The position numbers and the translations under genes were made by a program. From positions 1 through 10,512 of the forward strand of contig JBKJJS010000216.1 in NCBI GenBank assembly GCA_046597895.1: a stretch of 10,512 bases of DNA. The letters run 5' to 3'. This document shows positions 1-6,712 of this stretch, in pieces; position 1 is the stretch's first letter, and each line of letters opens with the position of its first letter. Source of the stretch: WLJO01 sp046597895. GTDB taxonomy: Bacteria > Actinomycetota > Acidimicrobiia > Acidimicrobiales > Ilumatobacteraceae. The notes beneath the pieces were generated by a model that saw nothing but the letters and a program-made list of their open reading frames with translations, did no database searches and had not been told where the DNA came from.

Positions 1-2004
1 GAGCGCGCTCCGGCCGGAATCCATCGCTTCGTCGAGGTCGACGGTGAGCCCGTCGCGGTCGCCGTCGATGATGCGGTGCTTGAGCCGTTCCTCGATGGGC
101 CAGCCGCTGCGGTCCACCTTGACGGCGTCGATGCTCTTCACATCCGCGAACACGTCCAGCAGTGTTGTGAGTGGGTCGTACCCCGGAGTGCGGCGGTCAT
201 AGATGAGGTCGAGGCAGACGTCGAGTTGCTCGTGGGGGATCTTGTTGAGCGGAATGATCTTGCCGGCGTGCACGATGGCGGCATCGAGCCCGGCGCCGCT
301 TGCTTCGTGCAGGAAGACGCTGTTCAGCACCTGACGAGAGGCGGGGGAGAGGCCGAAGGAGACATTCGAGACCCCGAGCACTGTGTACGCGCCCGGGATT
401 TCCCGCTTGATCCGGCGGATGGCCTCGATGGTGTGCATGGCGTCGCGGCGGAGGTCGTCACCGCCCGTCGAGAGCGGGAACGTGAGTGGGTCGAAGATGA
501 GGTCGCTGGCGGTGAGGCCGTAGCGCTCCGAGGCGATCTGGTGAATGCGGTGGGCGATCTCCATCTTCCACTCGACGTCGCGGGCCTGGCCGCGCTCGTC
601 GATGAGCAGGCAGATGACGGCAGCGCCGTAGTCGCGGGCGAGCGAGAAGACCCGGTCGAGTCGGGAGCCGGGTAGCTCGCCGTCCTCCAAATTGGCAGAG
701 TTGAGGATGCAACGACCGCCGGCGTGTTGCAGGGCAGCCTCCATGACCTGTGGTTCGGTGGAGTCCAGCACGAGCGGGGCGCTCGCAGTCGTGGCGAAGC
801 GGGCGGCGAGTTCCGCCATGTCCTGGGTGCCATCCCGACCGACGTAGTCCACACACACATCGAGTACGTGGGCACCTTCGCGGATCTGTTCGACAGCGAT
901 CTTGGCGCACGTGTCGAGGTCTCCGGCCAGCATCGCATCTCGGAACGCCCGGGAGCCGTTGGCGTTCGTACGTTCCCCGATGATGAGTACCGAATTGTCC
1001 TGCTGGAGCGTGACCGGCGAATAGATCGAGGCCACGCTTGGCTCGACGCGTGGTCGGAGCGGGGCGGGCGTGAGGTCCTTGACGGCGTCGACCACGGCCC
1101 GCATGTGCTCGGGCGTAGTGCCGCAGCAGCCCCCGACGACGCGGACCCCGAGATCCGCGACGTGGTGACGATGGAAGCGCGCCAGGTCGGCGGGGGTGAG
1201 GTCGTAGTGCGTGTGACCGTCCACGAGCGTCGGGAGCCCGGCGTTGGGCATCACGCTGATGGGGATGGGGCTGTACTGCGACAGGTATCGCAGATGCTCC
1301 TGCATCTCGCCGGGCCCGGTGGCGCAGTTGAGCCCGAGAACGTCCGGCTTCATCGCCGCCAAGGAGGTGAGGGCGGCGCCGATCTCCGAGCCAACCAGCA
1401 TGCGCCCGGTGGTCTCCATGGTGACCTGGACCTGGAGTGGCACGACGCGCCCCGTGGACTTCATGGCCTTGCGGCAGCCGACCATCGCCGCCTTCGCCTG
1501 GAGCAGGTCGAAGCACGTCTCGATGATGAGCAGGTCCGATCCGCCGTCGAGCAGACCCCTGGCTTGCTCCTCGTAGACATCCCTGAGGTCGGCGAACGCA
1601 ATGTGCCCGAGGCTCGGCAGCTTCGTGCCGGGGCCGATCGAACCGCCGACGTAGCGGGTGCGACCGTCCTTGGCTTCCCACCCGCTCGTGACTTCGCGGG
1701 CGATGCGCGCCGCCGCCAGGTTGATCTCGTAGGCCTTGTCGGGCACGTCGTACTCGATGAGCACGGTGGAGAACGCACCGAACGTGGCGGTCTCGACGGC
1801 GTCGACGCCGACCGCGTAGAACTCGTCGTGCATCTGGGCAATCACGTCGGGCCGGGTGAGGCAGAGCATCTCGTTGCAGCCCTCGAGGCTCGGCCCGCCG
1901 AAGTCGTCGGCCGAGAGGTCGAGGCCCTGGATGAACGTGCCGAATGCTCCGTCGAAGACGACGACGCGCTCGGCGATCGCCTCGAGATACGGCTGGCGGG
2001 TCAT
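1..2004 (-). CDS. metH: Cobalamin-dependent methionine synthase MetH, N-terminal 668 residues (partial)
   Basis: Methionine synthase transfers a methyl group from 5-methyltetrahydrofolate through cobalamin to homocysteine in the cytosol. Seen here: an N-terminal homocysteine-binding domain (about 10-315) with FDGAFGT at 18-24 and the three zinc cysteines C227 (LNCATGP) and C293/C294 (GGCCGTTPEHM). A pterin-binding domain (about 335-605) follows, with IGERTNANGSRAF at 342-354, DVCVDYVGRDGT at 382-393 and NSANLEDGE at 435-443. The last 60 residues begin the helical cap of the cobalamin module. The B12-binding DxHxxG motif and the activation domain lie beyond the left edge; full-length relatives have about 1200 residues. 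The frame is open to position 1 with no defect. The ATG at 2004 was chosen because family homology begins within ten residues and a -10 box lies 8 nt upstream; there is no Shine-Dalgarno. It diverges from the SPFH gene. Family assignment is very secure. Confidence 0.96.
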   Translation of the reverse strand, partial: MTRQPYLEAIAERVVVFDGAFGTFIQGLDLSADDFGGPSLEGCNEMLCLTRPDVIAQMHDEFYAVGVDAVETATFGAFSTVLIEYDVPDKAYEINLAAARIAREVTSGWEAKDGRTRYVGGSIGPGTKLPSLGHIAFADLRDVYEEQARGLLDGGSDLLIIETCFDLLQAKAAMVGCRKAMKSTGRVVPLQVQVTMETTGRMLVGSEIGAALTSLAAMKPDVLGLNCATGPGEMQEHLRYLSQYSPIPISVMPNAGLPTLVDGHTHYDLTPADLARFHRHHVADLGVRVVGGCCGTTPEHMRAVVDAVKDLTPAPLRPRVEPSVASIYSPVTLQQDNSVLIIGERTNANGSRAFRDAMLAGDLDTCAKIAVEQIREGAHVLDVCVDYVGRDGTQDMAELAARFATTASAPLVLDSTEPQVMEAALQHAGGRCILNSANLEDGELPGSRLDRVFSLARDYGAAVICLLIDERGQARDVEWKMEIAHRIHQIASERYGLTASDLIFDPLTFPLSTGGDDLRRDAMHTIEAIRRIKREIPGAYTVLGVSNVSFGLSPASRQVLNSVFLHEASGAGLDAAIVHAGKIIPLNKIPHEQLDVCLDLIYDRRTPGYDPLTTLLDVFADVKSIDAVKVDRSGWPIEERLKHRIIDGDRDGLTVDLDEAMDSGRSAL

Positions 2005-2012
2005 CCGACCAA

Positions 2013-2018
2013 ACGCTA
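2013..2018 (-). promoter_or_regulatory. Putative -10 box of metH (leaderless start)
   Basis: TAGCGT (minus strand) fits the actinobacterial TAnnnT -10 pattern. It ends 8 nt before the metH ATG, so transcription would start at or within a few bases of the start codon. No Shine-Dalgarno and no convincing -35 are present. The 65-bp gap to the divergent gene leaves no room for a cobalamin or SAM riboswitch. Inferred from position and pattern only. Confidence 0.5.
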
Positions 2019-2035
2019 TCGCTGGCAGAGTCGCC

Positions 2036-2041
2036 TACTGT
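2036..2041 (+). promoter_or_regulatory. Putative -10 box of the SPFH gene
   Basis: TACTGT fits TAnnnT and would place the transcript start near 2048, about 20 nt before the ATG at 2070. That leaves a short leader containing the AGGAGG ribosome site. A -35 at normal spacing would fall on the metH -10 box (2013-2018), so the divergent promoters would overlap. No good -35 match is seen, and the call is weak. Confidence 0.35.
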
Positions 2042-2059
2042 GGCCCTTTACTGCGTCCT

Positions 2060-2065
2060 AGGAGG
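2060..2065 (+). promoter_or_regulatory. Ribosome binding site that fixes the SPFH start
   Basis: AGGAGG lies 4 nt before the ATG at 2070. The open frame extends upstream to 1944 with other possible starts, but those would lie inside the opposite-strand metH gene. Only the ATG at 2070 has a Shine-Dalgarno, and it places a hydrophobic anchor directly at the N-terminus. Confidence 0.8.
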
Positions 2066-2069
2066 GCTC

Positions 2070-3035
2070 ATGTCCGGACTTGCGATTGTCGGGATCGTCA
2101 TTCTCGCCATCGGTGTGTTGTTGCTCATCGGGGCGTTCACCACGATCCAGCAGGGTCACGTCGGTGTGGTCACGATGTTCGGGAAGTACCGACGGGTGAT
2201 GGCCCCCGGTCTCAACTGGCGCATCCCCGTGCTGGAGAAGGTGCGGGAGCGGGTGAGCATCCAGAACCGCGCCGTCGAACTGCAGTTCCAAGCCATCACG
2301 GCAGACCAGGCCAACGTCTACTTCACCGCGATGTTGCTCTACTCCGTGATCGACCAGCGCGAGGAGACCATCAAGAACGTGGCGTTCAAGTTCTTGAACG
2401 CCCAGAGCTTCATGCAAGCGCTGATCCGCTCCGTGGAGGGAACGGTCCGCTCGTACGTGGCCACCCGGCGCCAGGCCGAGATCCTCAGCTTGCGCAGCGA
2501 GATCATCTCGCACGTCAAAGAAGAACTCGACTCCGTGCTCGAGCAGTGGGGCTACCACCTCATCGACATCCAGGTGAACGACATCACGTTCGACCAGGTG
2601 ATCACGTCATCGATGGCGCAGGTGGTGGCATCCAACAACCTGAAGATCGCCGCGACCAACGAGGGCGAGGCGCTGCTCATCCGCAAGACCAAGGAAGCCG
2701 AGGCTGAGGGTGCCTTCATCCGTATCAGTGCCCAGGCCGAGCGGGAAGCCGCTCAGCTCCGAGGCCAGGGCGTGGCCCTGTTCCGCCAGGAAGTGGCGCA
2801 GGGCATGGCCGCCGCCGCCGTGCGTATGGAGGAAGCCAATCTCGACCCCACCTTCATCCTGTTCGCGATGTGGACAGAGGCGCTGCGCCATTTCGCCGCG
2901 GACGGCCGGGGCAACGCCATCTTCCTCGACGGGTCAACCGGCGGCATGGAGCAGACACTCCGCGAGATGATGGCGTTGACTCGCACCGATCGCACCGCCG
3001 ACCAGCCGGACGAGCTGGCCGCGCCCAAGAAGTAG
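2070..3035 (+). CDS. SPFH/stomatin-prohibitin family membrane protein
   Basis: This 321-residue protein has an N-terminal transmembrane anchor (about 4-26) and then an SPFH (band 7) domain: QQGHVGVVTMFGKYRR at 27-42, APGLNWRIPVLEKV at 45-58, and SYVATRRQAEILSLR at 128-142. A long charged, alanine- and glutamate-rich helical segment (about 195-255) is a likely coiled coil for oligomerisation. A hydrophilic tail ends in PKK. SPFH proteins form large ring- or cage-like assemblies in membrane microdomains and often regulate membrane proteases or lipid organisation. The specific role here is unknown. Many bacterial SPFH genes sit beside an NfeD gene; none is seen here. The gene ends in TAG, showing that amber is used as a normal stop in this genome. 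The next gene starts 62 bp downstream and seems to have its own promoter. Confidence 0.9.
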   Translation: MSGLAIVGIVILAIGVLLLIGAFTTIQQGHVGVVTMFGKYRRVMAPGLNWRIPVLEKVRERVSIQNRAVELQFQAITADQANVYFTAMLLYSVIDQREETIKNVAFKFLNAQSFMQALIRSVEGTVRSYVATRRQAEILSLRSEIISHVKEELDSVLEQWGYHLIDIQVNDITFDQVITSSMAQVVASNNLKIAATNEGEALLIRKTKEAEAEGAFIRISAQAEREAAQLRGQGVALFRQEVAQGMAAAAVRMEEANLDPTFILFAMWTEALRHFAADGRGNAIFLDGSTGGMEQTLREMMALTRTDRTADQPDELAAPKK

Positions 3036-3081
3036 TCAGCCCGCCAGGCTCTTTCGCCATCAGGCAGATCGCTCCACCCGG

Positions 3082-3087
3082 TAGCGT
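3082..3087 (+). promoter_or_regulatory. Putative -10 box of the adenosyltransferase gene
   Basis: TAGCGT, within GGTAGCGT, lies 10 nt before the ATG at 3098. The hexamer is identical to the proposed metH -10. No Shine-Dalgarno lies in between. A transcript start about 7 nt downstream would leave a leader of only a few bases. Inferred. Confidence 0.45.
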
Positions 3088-3097
3088 GACCCGCCGC

Positions 3098-3643
3098 ATG
3101 GGTCGGGAGCGCATCTACACCAAGAAGGGTGACGACGGCACGACCGGCCTGTTCTACGGAGGTCGGGTCCGCAAGGACAGCGATCTCCCGGCGGCGTACG
3201 GGACGGTCGACGAGGCGCAGGCCGTGCTTGGTCTTGCTCGGGCGGAGTCAACCGACGACGCCGAACTCTCCCAGATGCTGGTGATGATCATGAAGGACCT
3301 CTATGTCCTCATGGCCGAACTGGCCACGTTGCCAGAGAACCGTACGAAGCTCGTCGCCGGCCAGACCGCCGTGTCAGCCGGCATGGTTACCGGCCTCGAA
3401 GCGATCATCGATGACCTCGACACCCGGTTCGATCCGCCCACGGAGTTCGTTGTGCCAGGCGGTAACCGGGTCGCCGCGTGGCTCGACCTCGGACGAACAG
3501 TGGTGCGCCGGGCCGAGCGCCTTTCGCTCAAGGCCGCCGAGCCGCCGTCGCTCGTCGTGCCCTATCTGAACCGTCTCTCCGACCTGCTGTGGACCATGGC
3601 CCGCTGGCAGGAAGGGACATCCGTCATCACCAAGGAGATCTGA
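3098..3643 (+). CDS. pduO: PduO-type ATP:cob(I)alamin adenosyltransferase
   Basis: This 181-residue enzyme transfers the adenosyl group of ATP to cob(I)alamin, making adenosylcobalamin. Signature blocks are complete: YTKKGDDGTTGLFYGG at 7-22 with the basic RVRKD at 23-27 (ATP site), AYGTVDEAQAVLG at 33-45, PGGNRVAAWLDLGRT at 120-134 running into VVRRAERLS, and PYLNRLSDLLWTMAR at 155-169. Length is normal for the family. One small departure is G132 where relatives usually have Ala (GRTVVRRAER against ARTvcRRAER). The ATG at 3098 is preferred because the family starts immediately with the ATP motif and a -10-like TAGCGT lies 10 nt upstream. An upstream extension of the frame into the SPFH gene is not credible. 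The final codons carry the ribosome site of the aminopeptidase, whose ATG is 3 nt after this stop, so the two are almost certainly co-transcribed. Confidence 0.93.
   Translation: MGRERIYTKKGDDGTTGLFYGGRVRKDSDLPAAYGTVDEAQAVLGLARAESTDDAELSQMLVMIMKDLYVLMAELATLPENRTKLVAGQTAVSAGMVTGLEAIIDDLDTRFDPPTEFVVPGGNRVAAWLDLGRTVVRRAERLSLKAAEPPSLVVPYLNRLSDLLWTMARWQEGTSVITKEI
3632..3637 (+). promoter_or_regulatory. Ribosome binding site of the aminopeptidase gene
   Basis: AAGGAG lies inside the last codons of the adenosyltransferase gene, 8 nt before the ATG at 3646. The spacing is ideal and implies translational coupling on one transcript. Confidence 0.8.
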
Positions 3644-3645
3644 AA

Positions 3646-5085
3646 ATGCTCGCCGTCGACATCGCTCGTACCGCTCCCAAGGACATCGAAGCGATCGGGA
3701 TCCCGGTCGGGCCGGATGGGGCGATTCCTCGGTCCCTCGGAATGTCCCGTGTCCGCCTGGCCGAGCACGGCTTCGAGGGCAAGCTCGGCCAGACCCTCGT
3801 GGTGGCCTCGGCCGACGGCCCGACGCTCATCGCTGTTGGCGTCGGGACACCGAAGGAGCGGACGCCGAACGCGCTGCGCAACGCTGGAGCCGCACTGGCG
3901 CGAGCGGCGGGAAAGCGCACGTCGCTGGCCACCTCACTAGCCGACGGTGAGCACGCTGGCGCGGCGGCGCAGGCGGTCGTGGAGGGCGTTGCCCTCGCGT
4001 CGTACCGGTTCACGAATCACAAGACGGACAAGGGCAAGCCCGGCATCGGGCGCCTCGTGCTCACGGTGGGAGCGACCCACTCGGCTTCGGCAACCGCGGG
4101 CGCCGAGCGCGGCCAGGTGACGGCGGACGCCGTGGCGTTGGCCAGGGATCTCGCCAACTCGCCACCGGCGCACCTCACGGCGCGCATGATGGCGGACAAG
4201 GCCGTGGAGATCGCCGCCGCCACGGGCCTCACGATCGAGGTGATGGGCAAGGCGCGGCTTGAGGAGCTCGGGTGTGGTGGCATGCTCGGCGTGAACCAGG
4301 GCTCCGTCGAGCCGCCCCGCCTCGTCAAGCTCGTCTACACCCCACGCCACCCGGTCGGCCACGTCGCCCTTGTCGGGAAAGGCGTGATGTACGACTCGGG
4401 TGGTATCTAGCTCAAGCCATCGGACGGCATGCACGTCATGATGAAGATGGACATGACCGGGGCCGCCGCCGTGCTCGCCACGATGTCGACACTCAAGGCG
4501 CTGCGCTGTCGCGCGAAGGTCACGGCGTTCCTGTGCTGCACGGACAACCTGCCCTCCGGCAGTGCATTCAAACTTGGTGACGTGCTCACATTCCGAAACG
4601 GCAAGACGGCAGAGATCCACAACACCGACGCCGAGGGACGTCTCGTCCTGGCGGACGGTCTGAGCCTCGCGGTGGAGGACAAGCCGGACGCCATCGTGGA
4701 TATCGCCACCCTCACCGGCGCCGTGCTGTCCGCCCTCGGTCTGAAGATCGCCGGCCTTGTCGGGAACAATCAGCCGTGGGTGGACCGCGTGAAGAAGGCC
4801 GGCGAGAGTGTCGATGAATTGTCCTGGCAGCTTCCGCTCCACAAGGAGTACCGCAAGCTGCTCGACTCCAACGTGGCGGACATGAGGAACATCGGCGGTC
4901 CCTATGGCGGTGTGATCACGGCCGGGCTGTTCCTCAACGAGTTCGTGGGCGACGTGCCGTGGGCGCACCTCGACATCGCCGGCACCATGAATTCCGATGC
5001 CGACGATGGCTGGCTCACGAAGGGCGCCACGGCGTTCGGCACGCGCACGCTGATAGAACTCGTCACGGGCTTCTCGCCGCTCTGA
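3646..5085 (+). pseudogene. pepA: Leucyl aminopeptidase (M17) interrupted by an in-frame amber codon
   Basis: The 480-codon frame encodes an M17 leucyl aminopeptidase, a cytosolic two-metal hexameric enzyme that removes N-terminal residues from peptides. A variable N-terminal domain (about 1-150) precedes the catalytic domain. The metal ligands are all present: K245 (LVGKGVMYD), D250, D269 (MKMDMTGAAAV) and D328/E330 (HNTDAEGRLVLADG). The active-site K257 and R332 are also present; they correspond to the Lys and Arg of E. coli PepA by motif alignment. The C-terminal signatures NIGGPYGGVITAGLFL and AHLDIAGT are intact. Codon 255 (4408-4410) is TAG where the family has Ser in DSGGIS(L/I)KP. TCG to TAG is one base change. 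No frameshift or other lesion is visible, so the break is recent, a sequencing error, or read through. Product 1 would be 254 residues and lack half the active site. A restart at Met262 (4429) has no good ribosome site and would lack K245 and D250. Confidence 0.85.
4408..4410 (+). other. In-frame TAG at an active-site-proximal serine codon of pepA
   Basis: TAG is codon 255, two residues before the predicted catalytic K257. The frame is open on both sides, with M17 homology continuing without loss of a residue. The following base is C (TAG-CTC), a context that can be leaky in bacteria. Two neighbouring genes end in TAG, which argues against genome-wide reassignment of amber. Confidence 0.9.
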
Positions 5086-5102
5086 TCTCGCCCGTGACGA
5101 GT
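5058..5102. terminator. Perfect 13-bp inverted repeat, likely bidirectional terminator
   Basis: ACTCGTCACGGGC at 5058-5070 is the exact reverse complement of 5090-5102, with a 19-nt loop. The hairpin spans the stop codon of the aminopeptidase (5083-5085) and ends 6 bp before the stop of the convergent gene. It sits where a shared terminator for two convergent genes is expected. Neither side has a T-tract, which is common for hairpin terminators in high-GC bacteria. The pairing is seen directly; the function is inferred. Confidence 0.65.
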
Positions 5103-5107
5103 GCCGG

Positions 5108-5692
5108 TCAGGCCGGTGTGAGGACGGCTGCCCGGGCGTCACGGGCGGCGTGGGCCGCGACTCCGCTCCGGTGACCGAGCCCGCCGAGCGCCCGTTCGAG
5201 GTCGCTCGGGTGCTGACCCGCTCGGAGTAGTGCGTCGGCCGCCGCCCGAGCCCGCTCGAGATCCTGGGCGTCCGGCCGCCGGATGTACTCGGCGTGCAGG
5301 GTGCGCAGGTGCGGTGGTAGCCGATCGAGTTGGCGGGGGAGGAGCGTCGACACCATCCGGCGCACCGCTACCCCGTGGGCGACCGGCTGGAGGTACCCGA
5401 ACATCAGACCCCGGTGGAGCGCCCGGGTGAACGGCCCGGCGCGGTCGGGCACCAACGACAGCCCGAGGGCGGCGGCGGTCTCGGTGAGATCGAGTTCGTA
5501 GCCGGAGGGGAAGGCGTCGAGGCCGTCGACGAGGCGGCGCAGCAGCCACGTGGCCGTCGGCCCGAGGACCGGCAGGACGAACAGTTCGGCGTACCGGCTG
5601 CGGGGATCGTGGCCGTGCTGCTCGACGGTGAGGTCATGCCAGGGGAGCACGATCAGTGTCGGGTCCATGGTGAGCGTGGTGATCGAGGTCAT
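5108..5692 (-). CDS. Conserved-looking hypothetical protein of unknown function
   Basis: This predicted soluble protein of 194 residues was not recognised as a named family. Residues 11-20 (PTLIVLPWHD) look like a beta-strand opening. Residues 34-60 (YAELFVLPVLGPTATWLLRRLVDGL) form a strong helical block. Residues 68-130 (DLTETAAALGL, then PFTRALHRGLMFGYLQP, then VRRMVSTLLPRQLDRLPPHLR) look like a compact helical, winged-helix-like segment. The rest is a basic, alanine-rich helical tail. The winged-helix idea is only an impression. The ATG at 5692 is chosen because GGAG (5700-5703, minus strand) lies 7 nt upstream. A longer frame reaching 5902 would overlap the divergent Sir2 gene. It converges on the aminopeptidase gene and diverges from Sir2 across 127 bp. 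Coding is supported by the ribosome site, its fit between neighbours and protein-like composition. Confidence 0.72.
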   Translation of the reverse strand: MTSITTLTMDPTLIVLPWHDLTVEQHGHDPRSRYAELFVLPVLGPTATWLLRRLVDGLDAFPSGYELDLTETAAALGLSLVPDRAGPFTRALHRGLMFGYLQPVAHGVAVRRMVSTLLPRQLDRLPPHLRTLHAEYIRRPDAQDLERARAAADALLRAGQHPSDLERALGGLGHRSGVAAHAARDARAAVLTPA

Positions 5693-5819
5693 CTCGGGGC
5701 TCCGTATCGGGTCGGGGCCGCCCGGATGGCGCCCGTCATGGTGTACTGATGTGCGGACCGGTACCCGGAACGGAAACGTGGTTCGAAGAAAGTTTTGACG
5801 AAGCGGCGAGGGAGTTGAT
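5693..5819. promoter_or_regulatory. Divergent intergenic region between the hypothetical gene and Sir2
   Basis: These 127 bp must hold the promoters of both flanking genes. GGAG at 5700-5703 (minus) and GAGGGAG at 5808-5814 (plus) are the two ribosome sites. No TAnnnT hexamer was found on either strand, unlike the other promoters in this window. TTGACG at 5795-5800 is too close to the Sir2 start to act as its -35. Promoter positions are therefore not assigned. Confidence 0.5.
5808..5814 (+). promoter_or_regulatory. Ribosome binding site of the Sir2 gene
   Basis: GAGGGAG lies 5 nt before the GTG at 5820. It decides for GTG over the ATG at 5818-5820, which overlaps it in another frame and meets a stop at once. 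Confidence 0.75.
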
Positions 5820-6602
5820 GTGAGCGACGCGCTGGAGCGGGTGCAGGACCTGGTGGCGGCGGCTGACAGGGTCGTCGTGCTCACCGGCGCCGGCATCTCC
5901 ACGGACTCGGGAATCCCCGACTTCCGGGGGCCGAAGGGGGTGTGGACGCAGAATCCGAAGGCCGAGAAGATGGCGACGCTCCAGCACTACCTCGGCGACC
6001 CAGAGGTGCGGATTCTGGCGTGGCAGAGCCGACTTCGCTCGGTGGCATGGGAAGCCCGGCCGAATGCCGGCCACGCTTCGATCGTGGCGCTGCAGGAACG
6101 CGGGCAACTCCACGGGCTCATCACCCAGAACGTGGACGGCCTGCACCAACTGGCGGGTGTCCGGGCCGAGGCGGTGATCGAGGTCCACGGCACCATGCAC
6201 TGGACGATCTGTTGGACGTGCCGGGATCGACGCCCGATGGCCGAGACGCTCACGCGGGTGGTGTCCGGGGACCCGGATCCGGGGTGCCTCGTGTGTGCCG
6301 CCGAGGGTCGCTCGGGGATCCTGAAGAGCGACACGATCTCGTTCGGTCAGAACCTCGTTCCCGAGGTGATCGATCGAGCCTTCGAGGTGGCGCGTGAGTG
6401 CGATCTGATGCTCGCCGTCGGCTCGACGCTGAAGGTGTACCCCGTCGCCGGCGTGGTGCCGGAAGCGAAGCAGGCGGGGGCGAAGGTCGTGATCGTGAAC
6501 GCCGAGGAGACCGGGATGGACCACTACGCCGACGTCGTCCTGCGTGGCGGCATCAGCGAGATCCTCCCGGTCGTGCTGTCGGTCAACCGGCGCGAGCGGT
6601 GA
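5820..6602 (+). CDS. Sir2-family NAD-dependent protein deacylase
   Basis: This 260-residue sirtuin removes acyl groups from protein lysines using NAD+, releasing nicotinamide and O-acyl-ADP-ribose. All core motifs are present: GAGISTDSGIPDFRGP at 23-38 (NAD binding), TQNVDGLH at 102-109, and the catalytic base H123 in EVHGTMH. The zinc ribbon is C131/C134 (CWTC) and C156/C159 (CLVC). Further NAD-pocket motifs are SDTISFGQ at 170-177, VGSTLKVYPVAG at 200-211 and VNAEE at 226-230. The Tyr/Arg pair typical of CobB-like desuccinylases is not obvious after the FRG motif; a WTQNPKAEKM segment is there instead, so acyl preference is uncertain. The GTG start at 5820 is supported by GAGGGAG 5 nt upstream. 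The stop codon lies at the foot of an inverted repeat. No partner acyltransferase or acyl-CoA synthetase gene is adjacent. Confidence 0.93.
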   Translation: MSDALERVQDLVAAADRVVVLTGAGISTDSGIPDFRGPKGVWTQNPKAEKMATLQHYLGDPEVRILAWQSRLRSVAWEARPNAGHASIVALQERGQLHGLITQNVDGLHQLAGVRAEAVIEVHGTMHWTICWTCRDRRPMAETLTRVVSGDPDPGCLVCAAEGRSGILKSDTISFGQNLVPEVIDRAFEVARECDLMLAVGSTLKVYPVAGVVPEAKQAGAKVVIVNAEETGMDHYADVVLRGGISEILPVVLSVNRRER

Positions 6603-6667
6603 CCCTCACGTCGATGTCATGGCTAAGGACGGCGATCACCCTCTTTTCCCATGACATCGATGAGGGT
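6602..6667. repeat. Bulged 19-bp inverted repeat after Sir2 (terminator or operator)
   Basis: The left arm at 6602-6622 and the right arm at 6649-6667 pair over 19 bp (7 bp, a 2-nt CG bulge at 6609-6610, then 12 bp), with a 26-nt loop. The left arm starts at the last base of the Sir2 stop codon. No T-tract follows. Each arm contains ATGTCAT or ATGACAT, itself a near-palindrome. A terminator for Sir2 is the simplest reading. An operator for the next gene, whose -10 starts 33 bp downstream, is possible. No other copy is visible in the window. Confidence 0.6.
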
Positions 6668-6699
6668 TGAGGCCAGCGAGGGAATCCTGACCCAACGGG

Positions 6700-6705
6700 T
6701 AGGCT
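6700..6705 (+). promoter_or_regulatory. Putative -10 box of the rhodanese-ThiF gene (leaderless start)
   Basis: TAGGCT, within GGTAGGCT, ends 7 nt before the ATG at 6713. That spacing puts the transcript start at or next to the A of ATG. No Shine-Dalgarno is present. No clear -35 is seen. Inferred. Confidence 0.5.
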
Positions 6706-6712
6706 TTCGGCC

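Noticed and set aside
724..2061. Long open frames antisense to, or in other frames over, metH (plus strand 724-2061; minus strand 458-1681)
   Set aside because: They are high-GC shadow frames. The real minus-strand metH frame is continuous from 2004 to 1 with clear family motifs, and the shadows have arginine- and glycine-rich sequence with no recognisable domain.
2005..2069. Cobalamin or SAM riboswitch upstream of metH
   Set aside because: Only 65 bp separate the divergent start codons, and the likely transcript start is at the ATG. There is no room for an aptamer and no B12-box-like sequence.
2870..3097. N-terminal extension of the adenosyltransferase frame to 2870
   Set aside because: The extension overlaps the SPFH coding region and adds no family sequence; homology starts at the ATG at 3098.
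4408..4410. Genome-wide reassignment of TAG to an amino acid
   Set aside because: The SPFH gene (3033-3035) and the exporter gene (8956-8958) end in TAG at natural C-termini, so amber works as a stop here. Local read-through remains possible.
4429..5085. Separate gene starting at the ATG at 4429
   Set aside because: It is the in-frame second part of the aminopeptidase. It has no convincing Shine-Dalgarno and would lack the metal ligands K245 and D250.
3937..5142. 401-codon minus-strand frame opposite the aminopeptidase
   Set aside because: It is a shadow of M17 coding sequence. It has no ribosome site and no family motifs, and its length reflects high GC at third codon positions.
5795..5800. 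TTGACG as a -35 element for Sir2
   Set aside because: The matching -10 would fall on the start codon at about 5818-5823, and no TAnnnT is found there.
5693..5902. N-terminal extension of the 5108-5692 gene to 5902
   Set aside because: It would overlap the 5' end of the divergent Sir2 gene, whereas the ATG at 5692 has a good ribosome site.
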